Shown here: one piece after another, positions 25,945-35,100 of the stretch
Numbering within the stretch: the first letter of the stretch is position 1
Layout of the letters: each line of letters opens with the position of its first letter
Made by a program: the position numbers and the translations under genes
Assembly: GCF_014655295.1 (NCBI RefSeq)
Contig: NZ_BNBI01000004.1
Location: forward strand, 62,001-126,000
DNA from: Streptomyces fumanus
Lineage (GTDB): Bacteria > Actinomycetota > Actinomycetes > Streptomycetales > Streptomycetaceae
Direction: 5' to 3'
Length of the DNA stretch: 64,000 nucleotides
The notes under the pieces: generated by a model
Told to the model about the DNA's origin: nothing
Databases searched by the model: none
What the model saw: the letters and a program-made list of their open reading frames with translations, nothing else

Positions 25945-28469
25945 GGCGCCCCAACGGGCTGGCCCGCGAGGCCGTCCGATTCAGGCCCGCGTCCTTCGCG
26001 GGGACCTTCCTGGCGCTGCTGATGTCCGCGCTGATCGTGTCGGCCTGCGGCATCCTGCTGGAGACCGGCCTGCGCGCGTCGGTGCCGCCGCAGCGGTACG
26101 CGGACGCACCGGTCGTCGCGGCGGCGGACCAGTACCTGCCCCTGGTCACCGGCAGCGGCGAGGACCGCGAGGAGGAGCACGTCCCGCTGCCGGACCGGGC
26201 CCGGGTGGACGCCGCGCTGGCCGCGCGGGCCGCCCGCGCGCCGGGCGCGGCCACGGCCGTCCCCGACTTCACCTTCCCGGTCCGCGGTACGGACACCGAA
26301 CCGCCCGTCCCGGGCGGCGTGCTGACCGGTCACGGCTGGGGCTCGCACGTCTTCACCGGCACCGCGCTGAGCGCCGGCGCCGCGCCCCGCGAGGGCGAGG
26401 TCGTGCTCGACACCGGTACGGCCCGCGCCGCGCGGGTCACCCCCGGCGACACGGTCGCGCTGCGCACCGCCGCCGGGCAGCGGGACTTCCGGGTCTCCGG
26501 CGTCGCCCGGGCCGGCGCCGGGGACACCGCACCCGACACCGGGGCCGCCGGTGCTGGTGCCGTCGCCTGGTTCGCGGACACCCAGGCCCCCGCGCTCGCC
26601 GGCCACCCCGGCAAGGCGGACGCCATCGCCGTACTGCCGCGGCCCGGCACCGACACCGAGGACCTGGCCGGCTCGGTACGCGCGGCCCTGGCCGGCTCCG
26701 AGGCCCGGGTGAGCGTCGGCGACGACCGGGGCGCCGTCGAGGACCCCGGTCTCGGCCACGCCAAGGAGACCCTGTTCGGCATCGGCGGCTCCTTCGGCGG
26801 CATCGCCACCCTCGTCGCGATCCTCACCGCGTCCGGGACCGTGGCCCTGTCGGTGGCCCAGCGGGCCCGCGAGTTCGCGCTGCTGCGCGCCGTCGGCGCC
26901 ACCCCCCGGCAGGTCCGCCGGGCGGTCGCCGGGGAGGCGCTGCTGGTCGCGCCGCTCGCCGGGATCGCCGGCTGCCTGCCCGGCATCGGGCTCGCGCACT
27001 GGTGGTTCGGGCAGTTGCGGGAGCGCGGCGCCATCCCGGAGGGGGTACGGGCGCACGTCTCCGTCCTGCCGCTGCTGGCCGCCGTCGCCGTCGGACTGCT
27101 CACCGCGCTCGTCGCGGGCTGGACGGCCGGGCGCCGGCCCGCGCGGACCAAGCCGGGGCAGGCGCTCACCGACGCCTCGGTGGAGAAGCTGCGGCCCGGG
27201 GTGATCCGTACCGGGCTGGGCGTCGCCGCCCTGGTCGGGGGCGGGTTCCTCACCGGCCTGTCCGCCTCCTCCACCGGAGGGGACGCGGCGGGCGCCGCCC
27301 TCGGTGTGGTGATGCTCTTCATGCTCGCCGTGGCGCTGCTCGGCCCGCTGGTGGCGCGGCTGTGCGCGGGCCTGTTCGGGCTCCCGCTGCGCGGCGCGGG
27401 CCCGGCCGCCGGACTGGCGGTCGCCAACTCCCGTACCAACGCCCGCCGTCTCGCCTCCGCGATCACGCCGATCGTGCTGGCCATGGCGTTCGCCTCGACC
27501 CTGGTCTTCATGCACACCAGCGAGGCCCGGGTCGCCGACGGCCAACTGCGGGCGGGCATCACCGCGGACCACGTGGTCACCGACCCGGCCGGGCTGCCGG
27601 CCGGCGCGGCGGCCCGCGCGGCCCGCGCCCCGGGTGTGACGGCGGCCGTCGGCCTGCTCAACACCGAGGTGCTGATCCCGACCGGCTCCGGCGAGTTCAA
27701 GGCACTGGAGGCAGCGGCGGTCCAGGGCGTCACCGGCTCCGCCGCGGACCTGGCGAAGGTGCAGGACCTGGACGTGCGCGAGGGCAGCCTGCGGCGGCTC
27801 GGCACCGGCCGCATCGCCATCGACCGGACCCTGGCGGCCTCCACGGGCGCCGGGGTCGGCGACCGGCTCCGGCTCCACCTGCCCGACGGCACCGAGGCCC
27901 GCCCCGAGGTCGTCGCGGTCTACGGCCGGGGCATCGGCCTGGCCCGGGTGACCATGGACCGGGCGTCCCTGGCCGGGCACGTCACCTCGGAGTTCGACAG
28001 CACCCTGCTGGTCCGGGGCGGCTCGCGGCAGTCGCTCGGCGCGCTCGGCCAGGTCACCACCGCCTCCGGCTACGCCACCGGGCGGAGCCTGGACGCGAAG
28101 CTGGGCGCCTGGTCCAACAACACCATGGCCGCGGTCCTCGGCGGCTTCGCGGCCGTCGCCGCCGTCAACACCCTGGTGATGACGGTCCTCGACCGCCGCC
28201 GCGAACTGGGCACGCTGCGCCTGGTCGGCTCCACCCGGCGCCAGGTGCTGACCATGCTCCAGTGGGAGGCCCTGCTGGTCGCCGTGGTCGGCCTGGTCCT
28301 CGGCTCCGCGATCGCCGCGGCCACCCTGATCCCGATGATGCGCGGCATCACCGGCGAGAACCCCTACGTACCCCCGCTGCTGTACGGCTCCTTCGCGGCC
28401 GCCGCCGTCGGCCTGGCCCTGCTCGCGGTCACCCTCCCGGCCCGGGCGGCACTGCGCCGCCGGCCGTGA
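25941..28469 (+). CDS. FtsX-family ABC permease (two FtsX domains)
   Basis: 842 residues. One N-terminal membrane helix (about 20-40), a large outside domain, then a three-helix FtsX block near 275-390 (SVAQRAREFALLRAVGATPRQVRRAV). A central helix group follows, then a second outside domain and a second FtsX block at the end (LDRRRELGTLRLVGSTRRQVLTM). This double layout is typical of actinobacterial mechanotransmission-type permeases adjacent to two-component systems. It works with the overlapping ATPase; a terminator follows at 28485. Confidence 0.94.
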   Translation: MRRPNGLAREAVRFRPASFAGTFLALLMSALIVSACGILLETGLRASVPPQRYADAPVVAAADQYLPLVTGSGEDREEEHVPLPDRARVDAALAARAARAPGAATAVPDFTFPVRGTDTEPPVPGGVLTGHGWGSHVFTGTALSAGAAPREGEVVLDTGTARAARVTPGDTVALRTAAGQRDFRVSGVARAGAGDTAPDTGAAGAGAVAWFADTQAPALAGHPGKADAIAVLPRPGTDTEDLAGSVRAALAGSEARVSVGDDRGAVEDPGLGHAKETLFGIGGSFGGIATLVAILTASGTVALSVAQRAREFALLRAVGATPRQVRRAVAGEALLVAPLAGIAGCLPGIGLAHWWFGQLRERGAIPEGVRAHVSVLPLLAAVAVGLLTALVAGWTAGRRPARTKPGQALTDASVEKLRPGVIRTGLGVAALVGGGFLTGLSASSTGGDAAGAALGVVMLFMLAVALLGPLVARLCAGLFGLPLRGAGPAAGLAVANSRTNARRLASAITPIVLAMAFASTLVFMHTSEARVADGQLRAGITADHVVTDPAGLPAGAAARAARAPGVTAAVGLLNTEVLIPTGSGEFKALEAAAVQGVTGSAADLAKVQDLDVREGSLRRLGTGRIAIDRTLAASTGAGVGDRLRLHLPDGTEARPEVVAVYGRGIGLARVTMDRASLAGHVTSEFDSTLLVRGGSRQSLGALGQVTTASGYATGRSLDAKLGAWSNNTMAAVLGGFAAVAAVNTLVMTVLDRRRELGTLRLVGSTRRQVLTMLQWEALLVAVVGLVLGSAIAAATLIPMMRGITGENPYVPPLLYGSFAAAAVGLALLAVTLPARAALRRRP

Positions 28470-28484
28470 CCCCCGCACATCGCA

Positions 28485-28511
28485 CGGGAGCCGGCCCGCG
28501 GCCGGCTCCCG
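28485..28511 (+). terminator. Terminator between ABC permease and MFS gene
   Basis: Perfect 12-bp arms (CGGGAGCCGGCC at 28485-28496, complement at 28500-28511) around a 3-base loop, 16 bases after the permease stop. The MFS gene at 28538 should therefore have its own promoter or depend on read-through. Confidence 0.85.
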
Positions 28512-28537
28512 CCCCTCCCACCTGCCGAAAGGACCTC

Positions 28538-29935
28538 ATGACCATGACCTCGGCTCCCCCGGCGCGCCTGGGGAAGTCCGCCGTACGGGCCCTCGGGCTG
28601 CTGGCGGTCGCCACCGGTGCCCTGGAGTCGGTGGTGTCACCGACCCTCCCGCTCCTCCAGCGCGAGCTGGACATGAGTCCGGCCGAGGGCGCGCTGCTCA
28701 GCATCGTGCTGCTGATCACCGGCGCGCTCGTCACCCCCATCGCGGGCAAGCTCGGCGACCGCTACGGCGGAAAGCGCGTCATGATCCGGCTGATGGCGGT
28801 GGTCTCGGCCGGTGGCCTGGTCTCCGCCCTGGCGCCCAGCCTGCCCGTGCTGCTGGCCGGTCAGATCCTGCAAGGGGCGATGGTGGGCGCGCTGCCCCTG
28901 TCGTTCGTCCTGGTGCGCGCCCATCTGCCCGCGGGGGAGGCGAAGGTGGCCATCGGGGTGGTCAGCGGGCTGTTCGTCGGCGGCGGCATGGCGGGCACGC
29001 TGGCCGCCGGTCCGGTGGCCGAGCACCTGTCCCGGCACTGGATGTTCGCGCTGCCGACCCTGGCGGTCATCGGCGCCACCGTCCTGGTGCACCGGCTGCT
29101 GCCGGGCGATCCGCCGGGCCGGCCGGGCGCCGGCGGCCTCGACCTCCCCGGCCTGCTGCTGCTCAGCGGGACGCTGGTCACGCTGATGCTCGTCCTAGCG
29201 CTGGCGCCCGACGTCGCCGCGCACCCCCTGCCGCTCGCCGCCCTCGTCGTCCTGCTGGCCGCCTTCACCACCGGGTGGGTGGCCGTCGAACGCCGGGCCG
29301 CCGCGCCGATGGTCGACCTGCGGATGCTGGCCCGGCCGGTGATCTGGAAGTCGTGCGTGCTGACCTTCGTGATCTGCCTGGGCACCTCGATGGCCGTCTA
29401 CCTCGTCCCGCAGCTCCTCGCCGTGTCCGGCGACACCTACGGCTTCGGCGCCGGCGCCACCGCGATCGGCTTCTACCTGCTGCCCGGCACGGTGGCCGCG
29501 ACCCTGGCCGGGCCGGTCAGCGGCATGGCCGCGCGGCGCTTCGGCTCCCGTGCCGTGATCCTGGCCGGCATCGCCCTGATGGCCGCCGGGCTGCTCGCCC
29601 TGGCGGCCGTGCACAGCCAGATCTGGCACCTTGTGGCCGGCAAGGCGCTGATCGCCCTGGCCAACGGCCTGTGCGTCACGGCCCTGGTGACCGGCGCCGC
29701 CACCGCCGTCGACCGGGGGGACACCGGCATCGCCACCAGCCTGGTCCTGGTGACCCGGGTGCTCGGCTACGCCGTGGGCGCGCAGATCGGCGGCGCCCTG
29801 CTCACCGCCGCGACCCCCGCCGGATCCGACGTCCCGGCCGAATCGGCCTACGTCACCGGCTTCCTCATCGCCGGCGCCGTCACGGCGCTGGCCCTGCCCG
29901 TCGTCCGCACCCTCCGCAAAGGAGCCGGGGAATGA
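28538..29935 (+). CDS. MFS drug exporter
   Basis: 465 residues, ATG with GAAAGGA upstream. Motif A is GKLGDRYGGKRVM after helix 2, and about 12-14 hydrophobic segments are seen. The region TLAAGPVAEHLSRHWMFALP lies at the helix 5-6 position. It overlaps the next gene, an FAD monooxygenase, by ATGA, so efflux and modification of one compound may be linked. The two-component and ABC genes upstream give the block a resistance character. Confidence 0.9.
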   Translation: MTMTSAPPARLGKSAVRALGLLAVATGALESVVSPTLPLLQRELDMSPAEGALLSIVLLITGALVTPIAGKLGDRYGGKRVMIRLMAVVSAGGLVSALAPSLPVLLAGQILQGAMVGALPLSFVLVRAHLPAGEAKVAIGVVSGLFVGGGMAGTLAAGPVAEHLSRHWMFALPTLAVIGATVLVHRLLPGDPPGRPGAGGLDLPGLLLLSGTLVTLMLVLALAPDVAAHPLPLAALVVLLAAFTTGWVAVERRAAAPMVDLRMLARPVIWKSCVLTFVICLGTSMAVYLVPQLLAVSGDTYGFGAGATAIGFYLLPGTVAATLAGPVSGMAARRFGSRAVILAGIALMAAGLLALAAVHSQIWHLVAGKALIALANGLCVTALVTGAATAVDRGDTGIATSLVLVTRVLGYAVGAQIGGALLTAATPAGSDVPAESAYVTGFLIAGAVTALALPVVRTLRKGAGE

Positions 29936-31119
29936 CCCGTACCGATCAGCCCAGCCGCCCGCGCGGCCCCCGACAGCGCCGGGTTCTGGTGTCCGGGGCC
30001 GGGATCGCGGGCACCGCGCTCGCCTACTGGCTCACCCGCCACGGCTGCGCCGTCACGGTGGTGGAGAAGGCGGCCACCGTGCGCAGCGGCGGCTACCCCG
30101 TCGATGTGCGGGGCGCCGCACTGGAGGTGGTCCGGTCGATGGGCCTCCTGCCCGGACTGCGGGAGGCCCATGTCGACCTGCGCAGGCTGACCTTCCTGGA
30201 CCGGGATGGCGGCGAGGTGGCCTCGCTCCACCCGCACGCCGTCACCGGCGGCGTCACCGGGGAGGACCTGGAGGTGCGCCGCGGCGACCTGACCGACGCG
30301 CTGCACTCGGCGGTCCGCGACGACGTGGAGTTCCTGTTCCGCGACTCCATCGACACCCTCGACCGGTCCGGTCCCGGCGTCGACGTCACCTTCCACGGGG
30401 GCGGCCAGCGCACGTACGACCTGGTGCTCGGCGCGGACGGCCTGCACTCGCGCACCCGGGAGCTGGTGTTCGGCCCCGAGGATCGGTTCCACCGCTACCT
30501 CGGCTACTGCTTCGCCGTGTTCACCGTGCGCAACACCCTCGGGCTCTCCCACGAGACGGTGATGTGGAACACCCCGGGCCGGGCCGCGGCGCTCTACGCC
30601 GTGGGGGACAGCGACGAGGTGCACGCCTTCCTGACCTTCGCCCACCCCGAACCGCCGGTGGACTCGCTCCGGGACCCCGAGTCCCAACGGGCCCTGGTGG
30701 AGCGGGTGTTCGCCGGCGCCGGATGGGAGGTGCCGGGCCTGCTGGCCGCCCTGCGCGAGGCGGACGACCTGTTCTTCGACCGGGCCGGCCAGATCCGGAT
30801 GCCCCGCTGGTCGCACGGCCGGGTCGCGCTGGTGGGCGATGCCGCGTACGCGCCCTCGTTCCTCACCGGGCAGGGCACCAGCCTCGCGCTGACCGGCGCG
30901 CACCGGCTCGCCGCCGCCCTGGCCGGCCGGGACCACGGCACCGCCTTCGCCGCCTACGAGCACGACGTCCGGGAGTCGGTGACCGGCACCCAGGACCTGG
31001 CCGGGCGGGGCGGCGCCACCCTCTTCCCGGTCACCGCCGAGGCGCTCCGGCGGCGCGACGACCGGCTGCGCGGGCTCGCCGCCGCCCCGCTACTTGCCCA
31101 CCAGGAAAGCCAGGAGTAA
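29932..31119 (+). CDS. FAD-dependent monooxygenase (TetX/PHBH-like)
   Basis: 395 residues. N-terminal dinucleotide fold VLVSGAGIAGTALAYWL, the DG motif GADGLHSRTR near residue 170, and the GD motif VALVGDAAYAPSFLTGQGTSLA near 300: the three fingerprints of class A flavoprotein hydroxylases. It is translationally coupled to an MFS exporter. TetX-like proteins hydroxylate antibiotics and related polyketides. A substrate cannot be read from the sequence, and tetracycline inactivation should not be assumed. Its stop codon lies in the spacer of a 13-bp inverted repeat. Confidence 0.9.
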   Translation: MTRTDQPSRPRGPRQRRVLVSGAGIAGTALAYWLTRHGCAVTVVEKAATVRSGGYPVDVRGAALEVVRSMGLLPGLREAHVDLRRLTFLDRDGGEVASLHPHAVTGGVTGEDLEVRRGDLTDALHSAVRDDVEFLFRDSIDTLDRSGPGVDVTFHGGGQRTYDLVLGADGLHSRTRELVFGPEDRFHRYLGYCFAVFTVRNTLGLSHETVMWNTPGRAAALYAVGDSDEVHAFLTFAHPEPPVDSLRDPESQRALVERVFAGAGWEVPGLLAALREADDLFFDRAGQIRMPRWSHGRVALVGDAAYAPSFLTGQGTSLALTGAHRLAAALAGRDHGTAFAAYEHDVRESVTGTQDLAGRGGATLFPVTAEALRRRDDRLRGLAAAPLLAHQESQE

Positions 31120-31137
31120 CTTTCCTGGTGGGAAAGT
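31097..31137. promoter_or_regulatory. Inverted repeats forming a likely operator before the 31163-33754 operon
   Basis: CCCACCAGGAAAG (31097-31109) and its exact complement CTTTCCTGGTGGG (31120-31132) flank the TAA stop of the monooxygenase gene. The right arm is also part of a second palindrome, ACTTTCC-TGGTG-GGAAAGT (31119-31137). The operon 26 bases downstream includes a winged-helix regulator, which is the likely ligand of this site. Confidence 0.7.
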
Positions 31138-31162
31138 GAACCGATCAGGGGAGGCGGCGGCC

Positions 31163-31651
31163 GTGAGCGCACCGGTGGATGCCGAACAGGCGTGGCGGGA
31201 CCTGCAGCGCATCCGGGTACCGCAGGAGCGGGTCTACGACGAGCTGGAGCGCTCCGGTTCCGGCGGCCCCGGCGCCACCTGGGCGACGGCGGCGCTGATG
31301 TGGGTCTTCCTGGCCGGGCTGGGCCTGGACCCGCCCCGCTGGGCGGTGGTGACGGCCACCGCCGGCTACGTCGCGCTGCTGGCCTGGCTGGCCGTGCTGG
31401 CCAACCGGCGGCGCCCGATGCGGCTGCACCGTTCCCGCTACGACTGGCGGTCGTCCGTCACGTTCTTCGCGGGGGCGCTGGTGACGGGCGGCACGGTCCT
31501 GGGGACCGGCCGTCTGGTCGAGCCGATGGAGCCGCTGCCCGGCAGCCTGGTCCGGGCGACCGTGTCGGCGGCCGTGTTCGTGCTGTTCCTGATACCGGCG
31601 AACCGCTGGGCGACCGGCTCGCTGCGCACCCGGGCGGAGGCGGGCCGGTGA
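31163..31651 (+). CDS. Small membrane protein of unknown function
   Basis: GTG start with AGGGGAGG about nine bases upstream; 162 residues. No family is recognised. The N-terminal 30 residues are soluble and charged (QAWRDLQRIRVPQERVYDELE). Then four hydrophobic stretches follow, at about 38-55, 60-80, 98-115 and 128-145. It overlaps the winged-helix regulator by GTGA and is first in an operon with an ABC-2 transporter. It may be a sensor or accessory subunit of that system. Confidence 0.75.
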   Translation: MSAPVDAEQAWRDLQRIRVPQERVYDELERSGSGGPGATWATAALMWVFLAGLGLDPPRWAVVTATAGYVALLAWLAVLANRRRPMRLHRSRYDWRSSVTFFAGALVTGGTVLGTGRLVEPMEPLPGSLVRATVSAAVFVLFLIPANRWATGSLRTRAEAGR

Positions 31652-31994
31652 GCATCCCCACCGGCTTCGACGAGCTGATCCACCCCGCCACCCGCCTGTC
31701 CGTGGTCGCCCTGCTCGCCGCCACCGAGTGGGCCGAGTTCGCGTTCGTCCGCGACAGCCTCTCGCTCAGCGACTCCGCCCTCTCCAAGCAACTGCACACC
31801 CTGGAGGAGGCCGGATACGTGGAGATCCACAAGGAGGGCGGCGGTCGCAAGCGGCGTACCCGGGTCCGCCTGACGGACCGCGGCCGCACCGCCTTCGAGG
31901 GGCATGTGGCGGCGCTCCGGGCCATCGTCGAGGGCGCGGCCTCGGCGCCGCCCGGCCCGGCACGGTCCGAGGCGCGGCCCGGGGCGGCGGCCCG

Positions 31995-31998
<4 letters not shown>
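31648..31998 (+). CDS. Winged-helix transcriptional regulator
   Basis: 116 residues, GTG start. The wHTH spans about residues 10-85: HPATRLSVVALLAATEWAEF, then LSLSDSALSKQLHTLEEAGY and a wing GGGRKRRTRVRLTDRGRTAF. This is the small MarR/ArsR-like winged-helix type (HTH_34). The remaining tail is Ala/Pro-rich. It is encoded inside the operon of a membrane protein and an ABC-2 transporter and probably autoregulates through the palindrome at 31119-31137. Confidence 0.88.
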
Positions 31999-32885
<887 letters not shown>

Positions 32886-32896
32886 AGGGACCACAC

Positions 32897-33754
32897 ATGA
32901 CGGGCCACCCGCGGGCCGGGCTCCGGCGCGGCCTCATCGAGCTGGGACATCTGCTGCACAACCCCAAGGAACTGGCCGGCCACCTCTCCAACGTGGTCAT
33001 CGCCCTGGTGATCGCCGGGTACATCGGCGACGAGGTGCCCGGCACCCGGACCCCGATGTCCCACCTGGTGCTCGCGGGCTTCGCCGCCTACCTGCTGTTC
33101 CAGACCGGCCTGGTCAACCTCCCGCAGATGCTCGTGACCGAACGCGAGGAAGGCGCCCTGCTGCGGCTGCGCGCGACACCCGGCGGGATACCGGCCTACC
33201 TCATCGCCAAGTGCCTGCTGATCGTGGCCACCGCGACCGGCACCCTGGTCCTGCTGCTGGCGGCCGGGGCGCTGCTGGTGGACGGGCCGCTGCCGCACGG
33301 GCCGGGCGACTGGCTGACGCTGCTGTGGGTCACCGCGCTCGGCCTCCTCGCCGTCGTCCCGCTGGGCGCGGCCATCGGCGCGGTGCTGCCCAACCCGCGC
33401 GAGGCCCTGGCGCTGATCATGCTGCCCACGATGGGGCTGCTGGTCACCTCCGGGATCATGTTCCCGATCACCTCGCTGCCGGGCCCGGTCCAGCAGGTGT
33501 CCGCGCTCTTCCCGCTCAAGTGGACGGCCCAGGGCCTGCGTGCGGCGCTGCTCCCGGACGGCGCCCGCGCCGCCGAGGCGGCCGGCTCCTGGGAACTGCC
33601 CCTGGTCGCCGGGGTGCTGGCCGCCTGGGCCGTCGCCGGGTTCCTGCTCGCGGTGCCCCTGCTGCGCCGCGCGGCCCGCCGCGAGTCCGGCTCCCGTCTG
33701 TCCGCGCGCCGGCGCCGGGCGGCGGCGAACGGGGCGGTGCCCGCGGAGGGCTGA
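32897..33754 (+). CDS. ABC-2 type transporter permease
   Basis: 285 residues from ATG 32897, which has AAGGGA six bases upstream; ATG 32882, overlapping the ATPase stop, is equally possible and adds five residues. Six membrane segments are seen, with TEREEGALLRLRATP, the cytoplasmic coupling segment typical of ABC2_membrane permeases, between helices 2 and 3, and MFPITSLPGPVQQVSALFPL near the C-terminus. It pairs with the ATPase before it; a terminator follows. Confidence 0.93.
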   Translation: MTGHPRAGLRRGLIELGHLLHNPKELAGHLSNVVIALVIAGYIGDEVPGTRTPMSHLVLAGFAAYLLFQTGLVNLPQMLVTEREEGALLRLRATPGGIPAYLIAKCLLIVATATGTLVLLLAAGALLVDGPLPHGPGDWLTLLWVTALGLLAVVPLGAAIGAVLPNPREALALIMLPTMGLLVTSGIMFPITSLPGPVQQVSALFPLKWTAQGLRAALLPDGARAAEAAGSWELPLVAGVLAAWAVAGFLLAVPLLRRAARRESGSRLSARRRRAAANGAVPAEG

Positions 33755-33766
33755 GCGGCCGGCGGA

Positions 33767-33799
33767 CGGCAACCGGGTCAGGGGGTGACCCGGTTGCCG
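33767..33799. terminator. Bidirectional terminator
   Basis: Perfect 14-bp arms (CGGCAACCGGGTCA at 33767-33780, complement at 33786-33799) with a GGGGG loop, between the ABC permease and the convergent pectate lyase. The right arm lies inside the lyase coding end. Confidence 0.9.
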
Positions 33800-34956
33800 C
33801 CGAAGGTCACCACCAGGCGGCCGTCCGAGCCGAAGGACCAGCCGAGCGCGCCCGCGTACGCGGAGCAGCGGGAGCCGTTGGTGCCGGTCCAGAACTGGTT
33901 GGAGCCGTCCGCGTTGCCCACCGTCTTGTCGTTCGACCCGTCGCCGTCGCTGCGGCACGAGACGTTGTCGCGGAACACCGACGTCCCGGCGTCGAAGGAG
34001 AAGTTGCGCTGGGCGTTGTCGATGCTGACGTTGGCGGTGACCGTCATGGTGCCCGGGTTCCGGTTGTAGGTGAACCCGTGCTTGCCGTTGTCGTAGGCGA
34101 TGTTGCGGCGCACGACGTGGTCGACCTTGATGTCCTCGCCGCCGAGCTTGTAGCCGTTGCGGTCCCCGCTGGAGTTCTGGGTGCCGTCGGAGAGGGTGCC
34201 GTTCTCGTAGGCGAGGGAGTCCTCGATGGTGACCGGGCCGATGGGGCCGGTGTCGGTCTTGGTGTAGAGGTCCCAGCCGTCGTCGATGTTGTGGTGGGAC
34301 ACGGCGTACCGGAAGACGTTGCCGGAGCCGACGGTGAGCTTGGCGGCGAAGCCGTCGGCGTCCTCACCGTCGGAGTCGGCGTTGTCGTGCGACTCCGCGC
34401 TGAGGATCAGGTTGTTGGCCGGCCACTGGTCGCGGGGTGTGTCGGAGGTGGCCCGGGAGAGCTGCAGCCCGGTGTCGCGGTTGTAGCGGGTCACCGTGCG
34501 CTCGATGACGTTGTTGCTGCCGCCGACGAAGATGCCGTTGTCCCCGGCGCGTTGGACGACGAGCCCCTTGACGTGCCAGTAGGACCCGTTCACCGCGAGC
34601 CCGCGGTTGGCCGAACTCTCCGACTGCGCCGAGAAGTCGAGCACCGGTGTCTCGCCCGGGTAGGCGGTCAGTTCGGTGCGGTCGCCCGAGGTGCCGCCGG
34701 AGCCCTTGGGGAGGGTGACGGTCTGCGCGTAGCGGTAGGTGCCGCCGCGTACGTAGATGGTGCCGCCGGGAGCGATCCGGGAGATCGCCGAGGTGAGGGT
34801 GGTGGGGCTGGACTGCGTGCCGGACGCGCTGTCGCTGCCGTTCGGTGCCACGTACAGCACGGTGTCGGCGGCGGTCTGCGCGGTGGCGCCGCCGGTCAGA
34901 CCGACGAACGCGCCGCTGAGCAGTCCGACGCAGGCCAGGACGGGCCGTGTTCGCAT
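33778..34956 (-). CDS. Secreted pectate lyase, PL9-like right-handed beta-helix
   Basis: 392 residues with a Sec signal peptide (about residues 1-27: MRTRP, hydrophobic core, cleavage near ATAQTAA). The mature start LYVAPNGSDSASGTQSSPTT is common to secreted parallel beta-helix proteins. The block DADGFAAKLTVGSGN, then SHHNIDDGWDLYTK and YENG, matches the PL9 active-site and calcium-binding region, with Lys in AAKL as candidate base. It would cleave polygalacturonate by beta-elimination outside the cell. A perfect LacI-type palindrome lies 33 bases upstream of the start. Family assignment is from motif memory, not a search. Confidence 0.85.
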   Translation of the reverse strand: MRTRPVLACVGLLSGAFVGLTGGATAQTAADTVLYVAPNGSDSASGTQSSPTTLTSAISRIAPGGTIYVRGGTYRYAQTVTLPKGSGGTSGDRTELTAYPGETPVLDFSAQSESSANRGLAVNGSYWHVKGLVVQRAGDNGIFVGGSNNVIERTVTRYNRDTGLQLSRATSDTPRDQWPANNLILSAESHDNADSDGEDADGFAAKLTVGSGNVFRYAVSHHNIDDGWDLYTKTDTGPIGPVTIEDSLAYENGTLSDGTQNSSGDRNGYKLGGEDIKVDHVVRRNIAYDNGKHGFTYNRNPGTMTVTANVSIDNAQRNFSFDAGTSVFRDNVSCRSDGDGSNDKTVGNADGSNQFWTGTNGSRCSAYAGALGWSFGSDGRLVVTFGGNRVTP

Positions 34957-34988
34957 CGTGTCTCCAGGTGTGAGTGGGGGAAGAACTG

Positions 34989-35004
34989 GAGAAAGCGCTT
35001 TCTC
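34989..35004. promoter_or_regulatory. LacI-type operator before the pectate lyase
   Basis: GAGAAAGCGCTTTCTC, a perfect 16-bp palindrome with the central CG typical of LacI/GalR-family operators. It is 33 bases upstream of the lyase ATG. No LacI-family gene is in the window, so the regulator must be encoded elsewhere. Related half-sites occur upstream of the SGNH/GH115 operon. Confidence 0.75.
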
Positions 35005-35100
35005 GACGGACCCTAGAAGTCTGCCGTGAGCACGTCAATAACCGTGTATATGATTTCCGTTCACCATCATGAACGTCGGGGGTGATCCGCCGACGACCGT

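Noticed and set aside
25089..28478. Very long open frame (over 1100 codons) on the minus strand
   Set aside because: It mirrors the ABC ATPase and permease genes, is composed of Gly/Arg/Gln/Ala-rich low-complexity sequence and has no recognisable domain. It is a by-product of GC-rich codon use.
29932..31119. Tetracycline destructase (TetX) label for the FAD monooxygenase
   Set aside because: The general flavoprotein hydroxylase motifs are shared by many families; nothing specific to tetracycline binding can be read.
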